64,000 bases of DNA from Solimicrobium sp043758755 (GCA_043758755.1 JAYVMW010000016.1:248001-312000), one strand, 5' to 3'. Counted from the stretch's first letter, positions 1 through 8,059 are shown. Made by a program: numbers and translations. Notes: generated by a model not told the origin, from the sequence alone.

Positions 1-95
1 ACCATTTTGTAGGGCACACCGAGTTCTTCCAGCAGCATGTGCGGGGCCAGCGAACCGCCGCCTTTTCTTCCGTACAGCACATAATTTTTACTCAT
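1..95 (-). CDS. Glutathione S-transferase family protein, N-terminal fragment
   Basis: The gene runs off the left edge, and only the first 31 or so residues are visible. They begin MSKNYVLYGRKGGGSLAPHM and continue with a leucine-rich helix ending ELGVPYKMV. This is the usual first strand and helix of the thioredoxin-like GST domain, where a Ser, Tyr or Cys near residue 10-15 contacts glutathione. AGGGAG lies nine bases before the ATG, which supports the start. Substrate and GST subclass cannot be told from this fragment. It is a same-strand neighbour of the solute-binding protein that follows, but nothing suggests shared function. Confidence 0.72.
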   Translation of the reverse strand, partial: MSKNYVLYGRKGGGSLAPHMLLEELGVPYKM

Positions 96-154
96 TTTGA
101 ATCACTCCCTTTTATTTATTTTTAACAGCAGAACTGCTTTTCTGGATTTCAGAT

Positions 155-1306
155 TCAGCGCAACACAGCAATCTCTTCCCTCTTTCCGCCTTTGTAGGTA
201 AACAAGGTCAGCGCACCATCCCTGACATCGCCCTTGCGATCAAACTGGATATCTCCGGTCACGCCCTTGTGATCAATGTTTTGCAGAAACGGCAGATACA
301 CGGCCGGATCAGCCGACCTGGCCTGCTGCATGGCGTCAGCCAGCGTCATGACTGCGTCATACACATACGGCGCGTAAATAATGACTTCCACACCGAACCG
401 TTTTTTGAAGTTGGCACGGAAATCAGCAGCAGCTTTTTTGTGCGCTTCATCGACGCCGCCGGCTTCGGCGCACAACACCTGACCTTCGCCGAGCCCTTCT
501 CCGGCCAGATTGGGCAGGTTGGACGAACAGATGCCATCGCCGCCCATGAATCTGGCGCTGATACCGAGGTTTTTCATCTGATGCAGAATCAGCCCGCCGA
601 CCGCATCCATCCCGCCGAAAAACACCACATCCGGTTTGGCTGGTTTGATTGCGGTCAGAATCGCATTGAAATCGGTTGCCTTGCTGGTGGTGTACTGGCG
701 CTGCGCGAACCGGGCAAGCGGCGCCTTCTGTTTGACGCTTTTGATAAATTCATCGGCGAGCCCCTGACCGTAGGCGCTGCGGTCATCGATGACGGCGATG
801 GTTTTGGCGTTCAGACTGGTCACCGCATAACGGCCCAGAGCCCCCCCAAGCTGAGCATCATTGGCCACCACCCGGAACGTGGATCTGAAACCCATTGCGG
901 TATAGGCCACGGCGGTAGAGGTCGGTGCAATCTGCGGTATGCCGGCCTCATGATAAATTTTAGCCGCCGGTATGGAGGTGCCGGAACTGCCGTTGCCGAC
1001 TACGCCATTGACTTTGGCGTCGACCAGTTTCTGCGCGACCTGGGTACCCTGTTTGGGATCGTCGCCATCGTCTTCGGCCAGCAAGACAAAGTGCGCTTTT
1101 TTGCCACCGATCACAAACCCTTTTGCGTTCAGTTCTTCAATGGCCAGTCTGGCACCGTTTTCATTATCCTTGCCCTGCCGGGCTATCGGTCCGGTGAGGG
1201 GGCCAACGTGACCGATTTTGACTTCCAGTTCCTCACCAAAGCAGGCACCACCCCAGATGAGTGCGCCCACAGCAGTGATAGACATGAATGTTGATCTGAA
1301 TTGCAT
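155..1306 (-). CDS. Branched-chain amino acid-type ABC transporter substrate-binding protein (LivJ/LivK family)
   Basis: This is a periplasmic type I solute-binding protein of 383 residues, the usual LivJ/LivK length. An N-terminal signal peptide of about 24 residues ends near CFGEE. The mature start VKIGHVGPLTGPIARQGKD is the typical first strand and ligand loop of the family. The sequence continues with the KLVDAKVNGVVGNGSSGTS stretch and a mid-protein AYGQGLADEF segment seen in LivJ homologues. Such proteins bind leucine, isoleucine, valine or other amides and pass them to LivHMGF. No permease or ATPase gene is adjacent, so it is an orphan binding protein here, and the ligand is not determined. 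Confidence 0.92.
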   Translation of the reverse strand: MQFRSTFMSITAVGALIWGGACFGEELEVKIGHVGPLTGPIARQGKDNENGARLAIEELNAKGFVIGGKKAHFVLLAEDDGDDPKQGTQVAQKLVDAKVNGVVGNGSSGTSIPAAKIYHEAGIPQIAPTSTAVAYTAMGFRSTFRVVANDAQLGGALGRYAVTSLNAKTIAVIDDRSAYGQGLADEFIKSVKQKAPLARFAQRQYTTSKATDFNAILTAIKPAKPDVVFFGGMDAVGGLILHQMKNLGISARFMGGDGICSSNLPNLAGEGLGEGQVLCAEAGGVDEAHKKAAADFRANFKKRFGVEVIIYAPYVYDAVMTLADAMQQARSADPAVYLPFLQNIDHKGVTGDIQFDRKGDVRDGALTLFTYKGGKREEIAVLR

Positions 1307-1588
1307 GTGTCACTCCGATAAATGAATTTGACTGCGTTGCATGATCGATACACCGACCGAGCCTGACATCATAGCGCATGTCGGTGCGCGAGTTGCACAA
1401 AATGACAGTAGGTACGCGCTCAATTGCAGAAACGCCATGCATGCCGGCCCGATAAATTTTATTCGCCGTTAACCCTTTTCGTGATGAATTGTCCTATCAT
1501 GATTCAGCTATCGGTCTGCGCTGCGTCATTCTTGATCCCTGACACAATGGAATGCAGAAAAAATTTTCAACCATATAAACTTTTTCAA

Positions 1589-2326
1589 ATGCGATTTTTC
1601 ATCGTCTGTGCACTGCTAATCTTATTTTCTGCCACGGCATGGTGCGAAACAAAGCCGCTGTTGAAAGGGATTACCGTCGCCGACAATTATCCCTATTCGT
1701 ATATGGAACATGGGGTCCTGCAGGGGCTGGGAATCGACGTAGCCAGGATTCTGGCCGATCGCGCCGGCTACCGGATTTCCATCGAAACCCAGCCATCGAC
1801 CCGGGCGCTGAAAACTGCCGAAACAGAGCCGTCGGTATTGGTATTCAGCCTGTTCAGAACCCCGGAGCGAGAAAATCTGTACTACTGGATCGGTCCGATT
1901 TCCTTTACCGAAATCTGGCTTTACAAGCTCAGGAGCCGCACCGATATCACCATCAAGACGCTGCAGGATGCAAAACAGTATCTGGTCGGCGTGCCTGCCA
2001 GTGACGCCACTATCCCAGTCCTGAAAAAACTGGCTATCCAGGTCGATACCGCGCCCTCAGACGTGTCCAATTGCAGGAAATTCAAGATCGGCCGCTTCGA
2101 TCTGACGCCGCTTGATCCGAACGGTGTGCGGGAATTGATGGCAACCTGCGACATTCAGGTTGAGCAGATTGAAAAGCTGGTTAAATTGCCGATCAATAAC
2201 GGCATCTATATCGGCATCGGAAAACATACGCCGATGACGTTGGTAAACAGACTTAATCTGGAGATGGATGGGATGAAAAAAGACCAGACCATTCAGAAGA
2301 TTAATGCCAAATGGAATATTAACTAA
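1589..2326 (+). CDS. Periplasmic amino-acid-type solute-binding protein (SBP_bac_3-like)
   Basis: About 245 residues starting MRFFIVCALLILFSATAWCE, a clean signal peptide. The mature part has the family pattern: KGITVADNYPYSYMEHG, then QGLGIDVARILADRAGY, a Ser/Thr-Arg pair near STRALK, and FSLFRTPERENLYYWIGPI. This pattern is common in Oxalobacteraceae orphan proteins of the extracellular solute-binding family 3. The frame is open upstream to about 1424, and an alternative ATG lies at 1547, but only the 1589 start places the hydrophobic segment at the N terminus. No clear Shine-Dalgarno is seen. The gene is divergent from the LivJ-type gene, and no permease is nearby. The ligand is unknown. 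Confidence 0.85.
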   Translation: MRFFIVCALLILFSATAWCETKPLLKGITVADNYPYSYMEHGVLQGLGIDVARILADRAGYRISIETQPSTRALKTAETEPSVLVFSLFRTPERENLYYWIGPISFTEIWLYKLRSRTDITIKTLQDAKQYLVGVPASDATIPVLKKLAIQVDTAPSDVSNCRKFKIGRFDLTPLDPNGVRELMATCDIQVEQIEKLVKLPINNGIYIGIGKHTPMTLVNRLNLEMDGMKKDQTIQKINAKWNIN

Positions 2327-2337
2327 ACTGCGTTTAG

Positions 2338-2697
2338 TCAGGCGAAATCCGCCGCTTCATATTCAGGACGAATGTCGATGTCGGAATCAACCAGCATCGG
2401 ATTTGGACAGCCCCGAAGCCATTCAACAGCTTCATCGAGTGATTTGACTTCCCAGATCCAGTATCCGGAAACCTGCGCTTCAAGCGGTGCAAATGGACCC
2501 TGAATCACCGTACGACTGGAGCCAGAAAAACGCACCCGCCGTCCCTGCGCGGTTGGCTTCAGTCCGCCGCCACCCTGCATGATGCCGGCCTTGATCAATT
2601 CTTCGTTGTACTTTCCCATTGCCGCGATCAGTTCCGGTGTGGGCATCACGCCGCTCTCGCTGTCATTGCTTGCTTTGACAAATACCATACAACGCAT
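2338..2697 (-). CDS. YciI/DGPF-type small protein
   Basis: 119 residues. It begins MRCMVFVKASNDSESGVMP and carries the middle VIQGPFAPLEAQVSGYWIWE, where the DGPF-like turn reads QGPF, followed by a SLDEAVEWLRGCP helix. This is the YCII-related alpha/beta fold, often annotated as YciI family or as a PhnB/sigma-associated regulator. The function of the family is poorly defined. GGGAG precedes two adjacent ATGs; the second gives better spacing and matches the usual N terminus, so it was chosen. It converges with the upstream plus-strand binding protein with an 11-base gap and is followed 14 bases away on its 5' side by another small minus-strand gene. Confidence 0.85.
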   Translation of the reverse strand: MRCMVFVKASNDSESGVMPTPELIAAMGKYNEELIKAGIMQGGGGLKPTAQGRRVRFSGSSRTVIQGPFAPLEAQVSGYWIWEVKSLDEAVEWLRGCPNPMLVDSDIDIRPEYEAADFA

Positions 2698-2714
2698 CAT
2701 GTTCTCCCTGGTTT

Positions 2715-3083
2715 TTATTCTGTGACGACGTTGTTTGATACCGTCTTTTCGGAACGTGTCACTTCGCCGCTGTTGGCAATGCTGGTTTTGTTGATCAGTC
2801 GCGTGTGCAGTGCGTCGCGTTCCGCGCCTTGTCTTTCCAGCAGTTTCACCACAATTTTATCCGGCACGCTGGTGTACTCCCGGCGTTCAGAACGCATATC
2901 GACCGTGCGCCAGCCCTGCGCCGTGAACCATCCCCACTGCTCATCGGTGATGGGATATTTCAGCCGGATTCGCAGGCGGTTGCGCACCACACTGCTGCCA
3001 ATCTTGGGCATTGGACCAGGCGGCGCAATGGCGCGTTCCTTGCGGATCTTGAGTACGTTGCGGATGGTGTTTTTTAGACCCAT
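2715..3083 (-). CDS. Small basic protein of unknown function
   Basis: 122 residues, no signal peptide, no membrane segment. Visible features are a basic N terminus with several Lys/Arg, a PPGPMPKIGS loop, an RNRLRIRLKYPITDEQWGWF stretch and a Thr/Ser-rich C terminus. It resembles a compact alpha/beta protein, but I do not recognise a family. An AGG about five bases before the ATG is a weak ribosome site. It lies 14 bases upstream of the YciI-like gene on the same strand, so the two may be cotranscribed. A real gene is favoured by length, codon use and gene order, but no function is proposed. Confidence 0.6.
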   Translation of the reverse strand: MGLKNTIRNVLKIRKERAIAPPGPMPKIGSSVVRNRLRIRLKYPITDEQWGWFTAQGWRTVDMRSERREYTSVPDKIVVKLLERQGAERDALHTRLINKTSIANSGEVTRSEKTVSNNVVTE

Positions 3084-3454
3084 GGCTGCCTGCTATTATT
3101 TTTAATATGGTCGGATCGATGGACCGTGCGATCGATTTTCAGACGTAGAGTATAAATCCAATTTTGACCTGATTAATCAGGTTCCCGAACAAATGCCGTT
3201 TTCATGCAACACATTTCCGGCACAGTCCTGGCAGGCCACCTGATTTGACTTTGAAGACGCGATTTATGGCTGCATTATCCGGGAAATAATTGGCATTAAA
3301 GTTAGACAGAAAGGCATGATATTCACGTCTTTTACCGTGCGCCAAAGAACAGCCGCATGACGCGCTGGCACAAGAAAAAATGCCAATGAAGAAAGATCAG
3401 TTGTATTATTTGACCTGACTATGCCCCTTAACTGTTCGTACGAAAGGAAACATC
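3084..3454. other. Intergenic stretch of about 370 bases without a supported gene
   Basis: The stretch separates the minus-strand small basic protein from the plus-strand lysine-rich small gene, so promoters for both should lie here. It is richer in A and T than its flanks. I see no convincing -35/-10 pair, RNA gene or repeat. Confidence 0.5.
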
Positions 3455-3568
3455 ATGAGCAAAGCACAAGACCAAAAAAAGGAAACCAAGAAGGAATCCA
3501 CTAAAACCCTGAAAGAAAAACGCGCGGAAAAAAAAATGAAGCAGGAAGAAAAAAAACGGCTGGGCTAA
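3455..3568 (+). CDS. Lysine-rich 37-residue protein
   Basis: A very short gene with a strong ribosome site: GAAAGGAAA lies five bases before the ATG. The product begins MSKAQDQKKETKKESTK and ends KKMKQEEKKRLG. Thirteen of 37 residues are lysine, most others are Glu or Gln, and there is no hydrophobic core. It should be an unfolded or helical, highly charged cytoplasmic peptide. Short proteins of this composition are common in Oxalobacteraceae, but I know of no assigned role. Nucleic-acid binding is a guess based only on charge. It stands alone between divergent and convergent neighbours and is followed by a hairpin. Confidence 0.72.
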   Translation: MSKAQDQKKETKKESTKTLKEKRAEKKMKQEEKKRLG

Positions 3569-3578
3569 ACAGCGGGCA

Positions 3579-3607
3579 ATGCCGGGTGCAATACTGCACA
3601 CCGGCAT
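3579..3607. terminator. Hairpin between converging genes, possible terminator
   Basis: ATGCCGGGTGCA and TGCACACCGGCAT pair with one bulge around an ATAC loop. It lies between the 3' ends of the lysine-rich gene and dsbA. The T-run is weak on both strands, so it may end transcription only partly. Confidence 0.5.
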
Positions 3608-3616
3608 CGTTTATGC

Positions 3617-4282
3617 TCATCTGCCCGCCCGGGCCTTTACTACCAGCGCATCGGCCACCTGCAACATGGCGTTACCCAGCGCATTGACGGGTACCGACGG
3701 ATTGCTGTCCACAATCATTCCCGGTGCAGTCGCATAACGGCCATCGATAATCAGCGTCGGTGTGCTGGTCACCAGATAATTTCCGGCGGTCCGCATCAGA
3801 CCGTTCAGTTTGCCGGAAACCGAAAACGAAAAGTAAGCGTCGATGAATTTGTTTTTTTCGATGCCGTTCTTCACAGCCCAGTCAATATTGTCCTGATCGG
3901 TCAGCAGCGGTTTATGCTCGACATGCCAGGTATTCAATATTTTTGCATGCATTGACTCTTCCAGGCCCAATGCTTCGAGCGCCAGAAACAGGTGCGCCTC
4001 GGGATCCTTGGCACCGGTATGCGGCAGATGAATGCGGCGAAACACAATGTTGTCGCCCTGTTTGCTGACCCAGGCCAGCAATTGCGGCTCGAGCTGATAG
4101 CAAGCCGGGCAGTGATACATGAAAAATTCGATGACTTCCACTTTTTTACCATCGGCAGCGACAGGCTGCGGTGAAGTCAATGTTTTATATTCTGCTCCTT
4201 CGACGGGATTTTGTGGTGAAGCCGATACCGTACCGGTCAGCAGGGACAAGAACACAAACACAGTCAGACTGAAATTACGCAT
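3617..4282 (-). CDS. dsbA: Thiol:disulfide interchange protein, DsbA family
   Basis: 221 residues. A signal peptide MRNFSLTVFVFLSLLTGTVS is followed by VEVIEFFMYHCPACYQLEPQ, the DsbA active-site strand and helix. The redox motif is C-P-A-C instead of the usual C-P-H-C, which should change the pKa and oxidising power. The later VTSTPTLIIDGRY holds the cis-proline loop, with Thr before the proline. Members oxidise cysteines in exported proteins and are recharged by DsbB. No dsbB is nearby. The 4282 start puts the hydrophobic segment at the N terminus, although the frame is open to 4327. It lies 78 bases downstream of the pentapeptide gene on the same strand. Confidence 0.88.
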   Translation of the reverse strand: MRNFSLTVFVFLSLLTGTVSASPQNPVEGAEYKTLTSPQPVAADGKKVEVIEFFMYHCPACYQLEPQLLAWVSKQGDNIVFRRIHLPHTGAKDPEAHLFLALEALGLEESMHAKILNTWHVEHKPLLTDQDNIDWAVKNGIEKNKFIDAYFSFSVSGKLNGLMRTAGNYLVTSTPTLIIDGRYATAPGMIVDSNPSVPVNALGNAMLQVADALVVKARAGR

Positions 4283-4360
4283 GGCAGGCCTTTTCAATTT
4301 GGATTGCGAAAGCCAGCATAATTTCACATAAACACCCTTGCGCGCAAGCGCGCGACGCGA

Positions 4361-5119
4361 TTACAGAATTACACAGCGGCAGCAGGACGAATAGACTGTT
4401 TTTGCCGCCGGCAGCGTCACTGGTCTGGTGCCAGTCTGATCCGCCGGGCAGGTTCCTTCGACATACACATGGGTGACGGTTTTTTTCGGATAGACATCGG
4501 TATGGGGCAACTGCTTCCTTATGATCCAACGGTTATCCGTTGTCATTTGGCTGACCACCGTAAAATTGAATACCGCATGATCAAACCGGGCACCGCCTGC
4601 CGTGACGCCCGACAAATCAGTGCAGATCAGGTTGGAATTCGTCAGATTTGCACCACGCAGATCGGCCTGTGCAAAATTGGCATTCTGTGCGGTCATGCCA
4701 TGCAAATCCAGTTCGCTCAGATCCAGATTGCTCAAATCGGCAGATTCCAGGTTGATGACGCCACCGACCCGGCGTATATCATTAAGCAGAGCGCCAAGCG
4801 CTCTTTTGTAGCCGTAATTAATTGCGTTAATAAAAACGATTCTTTTCTTGATGGCATACACGCTGGAGGCCGCCAAAACATATCGGATGGCGCTGGCGAC
4901 CTTCTGGTTGTCTTCCGTTTTTACCAGGCTGTCGTCCGGATAGATCTGCAACGGTCGGTCTGAATCCAATTCGACTTCCGTCATCAGCAACGGCCCAGCG
5001 ATAGGCGTAGCGCTTCTTGAATTTAAGACAAGGGAATTTTCCCGGCTGAGTTTGGACTGCATGTCCGGCGCGGAATAAGACTTGGTGGGAAGAAGGCGAT
5101 AGGGTTGAACGGTTTGCAT
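4361..5119 (-). CDS. Pentapeptide-repeat protein with C-terminal CaaX-like box
   Basis: 252 residues without a signal peptide. Residues 1-40 are rich in Ser, Pro and Gln. A helical middle (about 75-125) is followed by about ten pentapeptides from ADLSNLDLSELDLHG through ADLRGANLTNSNL to GARFDHAVF, which should fold as a right-handed quadrilateral beta-helix. The last nine residues read SSCCRCVIL. The terminal C-V-I-L fits the CaaX consensus for eukaryotic geranylgeranylation, with neighbouring cysteines that could be acylated. Bacterial proteins with such ends are usually host-directed effectors, but that is inference here. No secretion system or chaperone gene is adjacent. The ribosome site is weak. 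Confidence 0.78.
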   Translation of the reverse strand: MQTVQPYRLLPTKSYSAPDMQSKLSRENSLVLNSRSATPIAGPLLMTEVELDSDRPLQIYPDDSLVKTEDNQKVASAIRYVLAASSVYAIKKRIVFINAINYGYKRALGALLNDIRRVGGVINLESADLSNLDLSELDLHGMTAQNANFAQADLRGANLTNSNLICTDLSGVTAGGARFDHAVFNFTVVSQMTTDNRWIIRKQLPHTDVYPKKTVTHVYVEGTCPADQTGTRPVTLPAAKTVYSSCCRCVIL

Positions 5120-5228
5120 AGTCGGAGCTTTCTGATAAGGGGGAACAGCAGAAGTGAGCGGGGATGAAGCCCCCCATTCTCAAAACATTCCACAGGCTCA
5201 GCAATGCGATATTTTACGTATTGTCCAA

Positions 5229-5266
5229 ATCCCGGAAACCGTCCTGTTCAGACGGAATTCCGGGAT
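5229..5266 (-). terminator. Hairpin at the 3' end of the sixteen-gene cluster
   Basis: ATCCCGGAA with CCGTC and the matching GACGG with TTCCGGGAT form a long, nearly perfect stem around a short loop. It lies ten bases after the stop of the AgmX-like gene. The following U-run is short, so termination strength is uncertain, but the position fits an operon end. Confidence 0.55.
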
Positions 5267-5275
5267 CATTTCCGG

Positions 5276-6337
5276 CTACGAAGGCAGAAAATCTACCGGC
5301 CAGGTCACATTCATCTGATCGACATCCTTGGCACCGAAGTCAAACTGACGAATCCGTGCCAGCAGTTTCGCTTCAAGTTCGGGCGACTTCAGATCACTCG
5401 ACACGATGCGGCATTCCAGCACATTTCCGCCTGGTGCAATTTTCAGCTCCAGCACCACTTTACCCTGCAGGCCCGGCTCTTCACGCAAGGCGCGGTTGTA
5501 GATGGAGTAAATCGCACCCTTGTTTTTTTCAAACACCAGCTTGATTTCCTCGATCGAACGCGCAGCTTTGCCGCTGGTGCCGCGCTGCAGCGTGCCGCCG
5601 GCCTTGCCGGTTGCCTGCGCACCAGCTGAACCGGCCCGGCCTGCGCCGTTAGCGCCACCACCACCGAGCGATCCTTCCACCATGGTCGTGGAGCGTCCGG
5701 CCAGTCCGCCGCCACCGGTATTGCTGCTGTAGCCGGAAGTGTTGATACCGCCGCTGCCGCCACTGGCGTTCGAGGTAATCATCGAGCGCACCGGCACACC
5801 GGCTTCATTGCCGGCACCAACGCCCACCCCAACACCGCTGCCCACGCCGGGACCCGGTTTGACCGGGTGGATCTGCACGGCCATCGGCGCGCCGCGCAAT
5901 TCTGCCAGATCTTTCGAATCGGCCAGCAAACCGATGCCGGCCACTTTCTTTCTGATGGCATCGGCTTCACCACTGGCCTTATTCGGCTCCGGCACCCGCG
6001 CTTCGGGCGCCGGTTTCTGTTTGTGTTTGATGTCCTCGGGATGCACCTCGACATTTTTTTCCAGCTCCTTGGGCAAATCCGGCTTGCTCAATTCTTCCGG
6101 CTTCGGCGGTGCAACCATCTTCACATTGTCCAGAATCATGGTCGTGATCTGTTCACGCGCAGCTTCATTTGTACTGCGATCCTGCGCCGCCGGCGGCATC
6201 AGAGACCCCAGCAAAATCAGCAGCGCCAGCAGGATCAGTACGTTGCGATAGATACGCCGGAAACGCTCATCATCTTCAGACGAACCGGCCCAGGGTAATT
6301 CCCTGGTCCCGAACGAGACAGCCAGTACGGCACTCAT
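5276..6337 (-). CDS. AgmX/PglI C-terminal domain protein, TonB-like
   Basis: 353 residues. A cytoplasmic N terminus of about 25 residues leads to one membrane segment (about 29-48, LILLALLILLGSLMPPA). A long Pro/Lys/Glu-rich periplasmic spacer follows (about 75-125), then a Gly-rich stretch (about 165-260). A C-terminal domain of about 90 residues has IYSIYNRALREEPGLQGKVV and ends NVTWPVDFLPS. The last part is the AgmX/PglI C-terminal domain, related to TonB. Such proteins transmit proton-channel energy across the periplasm. It starts inside the stop of the upstream ExbD gene (ATGA) and is the last gene of the cluster. Its partner at the outer membrane is probably one of the cluster barrels. 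Confidence 0.87.
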   Translation of the reverse strand: MSAVLAVSFGTRELPWAGSSEDDERFRRIYRNVLILLALLILLGSLMPPAAQDRSTNEAAREQITTMILDNVKMVAPPKPEELSKPDLPKELEKNVEVHPEDIKHKQKPAPEARVPEPNKASGEADAIRKKVAGIGLLADSKDLAELRGAPMAVQIHPVKPGPGVGSGVGVGVGAGNEAGVPVRSMITSNASGGSGGINTSGYSSNTGGGGLAGRSTTMVEGSLGGGGANGAGRAGSAGAQATGKAGGTLQRGTSGKAARSIEEIKLVFEKNKGAIYSIYNRALREEPGLQGKVVLELKIAPGGNVLECRIVSSDLKSPELEAKLLARIRQFDFGAKDVDQMNVTWPVDFLPS

Positions 6338-6831
6338 GAGTCACTCCTTTGCCGCACTGCGAACGAGACATCGCTGTAGTTGGCGCGCGCGCTGGTGATC
6401 ATGATTTTTCTCAGCAGCCGGTACGGAATGTCCCTGTCACCCATAATGGTCAACCGTTTGCTGAGTGCTTCGTTTTCTTTGCGGACCATTTTGCGACTGG
6501 ACTGCTGCAGATCCAGTTCGGCTTTGAGCGGTTCGATCATATCGCCCGCTTCTGCCAGCACATCGGCAACGTTGGCCACCTTGCGGCCATCGACCAGAAT
6601 TTCGCTGGCACTGACAATCACCACCAGCGTTTCACGCGGACTCTGTTCGGCATTCGATTCCGGTATCAGCACGGCTTTCGGGCTGGGCAGATTTTCCACG
6701 CCGACCGAATTCGACAGCAGGAAGAAAATCAGGATCGTAAACACGTCGATGAGCGAAACCAGATTCATGTCCACCATCGACTGATTGCGTTTTTTGCGTT
6801 CGGCACGCACTTGCCTCATGGTTGGTTTCAT
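6334..6831 (-). CDS. ExbD/TolR-family proton-channel subunit (with membrane Asp)
   Basis: 165 residues. A basic N terminus is followed by one membrane helix, LVSLIDVFTILIFFLLSNSV (about 24-43). Asp29 stands at the position of the protonatable ExbD/TolR aspartate. The periplasmic part has SAEILVDGRKV-like strands (here SASEILVDGRKVANV) and a Glu/Lys-rich coil in the middle before the final GDRDIPYRLLRKIM segment typical of TolR. It should assemble with the TolQ-like channel and transmit proton flow to the AgmX-like protein. It overlaps both neighbours by four bases (ATGA), a sign of translational coupling. It is the more canonical of the two ExbD copies. Confidence 0.88.
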   Translation of the reverse strand: MKPTMRQVRAERKKRNQSMVDMNLVSLIDVFTILIFFLLSNSVGVENLPSPKAVLIPESNAEQSPRETLVVIVSASEILVDGRKVANVADVLAEAGDMIEPLKAELDLQQSSRKMVRKENEALSKRLTIMGDRDIPYRLLRKIMITSARANYSDVSFAVRQRSDS

Positions 6832-7328
6832 GGCTTCACCCTGACAATCGGCGCGTCACCGATTGAAATATTTGTGAACAGATCGGCGCGCAACACCTTG
6901 TCGCCCTGCGCCACATGTCCGGTGCGAATTGCATCCATGACCTTGACGATGGTGTCATACGAGGTGTTCGGCTCAGCCAGAACCGCGGCTTCGTTTTTGT
7001 CCGGGAAGCGGCTCTTGAGCTGTTCCATGAGCAACGTCAGCGCCTTCAGATCGGGGCCTTTGTCAGTGGCGGGGATCTTTTGTATCAGTCCGCCGATCCG
7101 GTCACCGACTTCCAGCGCGTCGGGTCGGACCACAATTTCCAGCTGCAGATTATTGTCTTTGATCTGCTCGAGCGCGGCGTTATTCTGCGCCGGCAATGTC
7201 AGGTCGATCACGGCCAGGCGCGTGAATACCGCCGTTGACAGCAAAAACGGTACCAGCACCACGATCAAATTGATGAAGGCGGTGATTTCCAGATGCGCGA
7301 CATCCTTCTTCAGGCGTCTAATTCTCAT
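6828..7328 (-). CDS. ExbD/TolR-family protein, second copy with Asn in the membrane helix
   Basis: 166 residues. The N terminus RIRRLKKDVAHLEITAFINL leads into IVVLVPFLLSTAVF, a single membrane helix (about 15-35). Aligned with ExbD, where the helix starts PFID, this copy reads AFIN: the proton-carrying Asp is replaced by Asn20. The periplasmic domain ends VMDAIRTGHVAQGDKVLRAD, the TolR-like final helix and strand. Paired, non-identical TolR proteins occur in myxobacterial Agl/Glt motors, so this copy is probably a structural partner in the same channel. It starts eight bases after the TolQ-like gene and overlaps the next ExbD by four. Confidence 0.85.
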   Translation of the reverse strand: MRIRRLKKDVAHLEITAFINLIVVLVPFLLSTAVFTRLAVIDLTLPAQNNAALEQIKDNNLQLEIVVRPDALEVGDRIGGLIQKIPATDKGPDLKALTLLMEQLKSRFPDKNEAAVLAEPNTSYDTIVKVMDAIRTGHVAQGDKVLRADLFTNISIGDAPIVRVKP

Positions 7329-7336
7329 GATGAGGC

Positions 7337-8008
7337 CTATTTGGGTTGTTTGGCTTCAGCTGTGGCGGCCTGTTCAGCACGGATGCGTTGCACCAGATTC
7401 AGAAAACTCATTTTGGCCGATTCCAGTCCATCGACGATTTCGCCGGTCTTGGCCTGCAGGAAAGCGTGGATCAGCAAAAACGGAATTGCCACCATCAGCG
7501 CAAACGCGGTGTTGTTCATCGCGATCGAAATACTGGCTGAGAGCATCTCGGCCTTTTCGGCCGGATTGACTTGCGCTACCGCAGTAAAGCCCTTGATCAG
7601 ACCGATAATGGTACCGAGCAGACCGACCAGGGTAATGACGTTGGCGAAGGTGGCAATGTAGTGGGTACGCTTTTCCAGGCGCGGCACGATTTCCATCATG
7701 CCTTCTTCCATGGCCGAGTCGTAGTCTTCACGACGGCCCGGGCTTTGCATGCGCACCAGACCGTAATAAATGATTTTTCCGACGGCCGCATCGGCGTCTG
7801 AAGTCAGCCCCTGTACTTCCTTGAACTGGCCTTTTTGCAGCAGCGGCAATACCTGCTCCCACAGTTTGCGATTCTGGTTGCGGGTTTTGGACAGAAAGAT
7901 GAAACGCTCCACGGCGATGGTCACGCCCAGCGACATGATTAACAAAGACGGGTAAATGAACAGGCCGCAATCGCGAAAAAACTTAATTGCCGTGTCGAAG
8001 GTATCCAT
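7337..8008 (-). CDS. MotA/TolQ/ExbB proton-channel protein
   Basis: 223 residues from an ATG preceded by GGAG at nine bases; an in-frame TTG at 8041 lacks a site. One membrane helix lies near residues 14-32, then a cytoplasmic loop. Two C-terminal helices follow around ATFANVITLVGLLGTIIGLI and ISIAMNNTAFALMVAIPFLL, the signature pair of TolQ/ExbB/MotA proteins with conserved Gly, Thr and Pro positions. It forms the inner-membrane pentamer through which protons pass. Downstream lie the two ExbD genes and the AgmX-like gene, giving a complete ExbB-ExbD-TonB-type set. The nearest functional analogue by gene content is AglRQS of Myxococcus. Confidence 0.9.
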   Translation of the reverse strand: MDTFDTAIKFFRDCGLFIYPSLLIMSLGVTIAVERFIFLSKTRNQNRKLWEQVLPLLQKGQFKEVQGLTSDADAAVGKIIYYGLVRMQSPGRREDYDSAMEEGMMEIVPRLEKRTHYIATFANVITLVGLLGTIIGLIKGFTAVAQVNPAEKAEMLSASISIAMNNTAFALMVAIPFLLIHAFLQAKTGEIVDGLESAKMSFLNLVQRIRAEQAATAEAKQPK

Positions 8009-8059
8009 ATTTAAAACTCCACTTATAAAGTTATTGATCAACGTAACTGAGATGCCGGG

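Noticed and set aside
269..1294. Long plus-strand open frame opposite the LivJ-type gene
   Set aside because: It is antisense to a clear gene, lacks protein-like composition and starts inside it.
1424..1588. N-terminal extension of the solute-binding protein
   Set aside because: An internal ATG gives a normal signal peptide; the extension would bury it.
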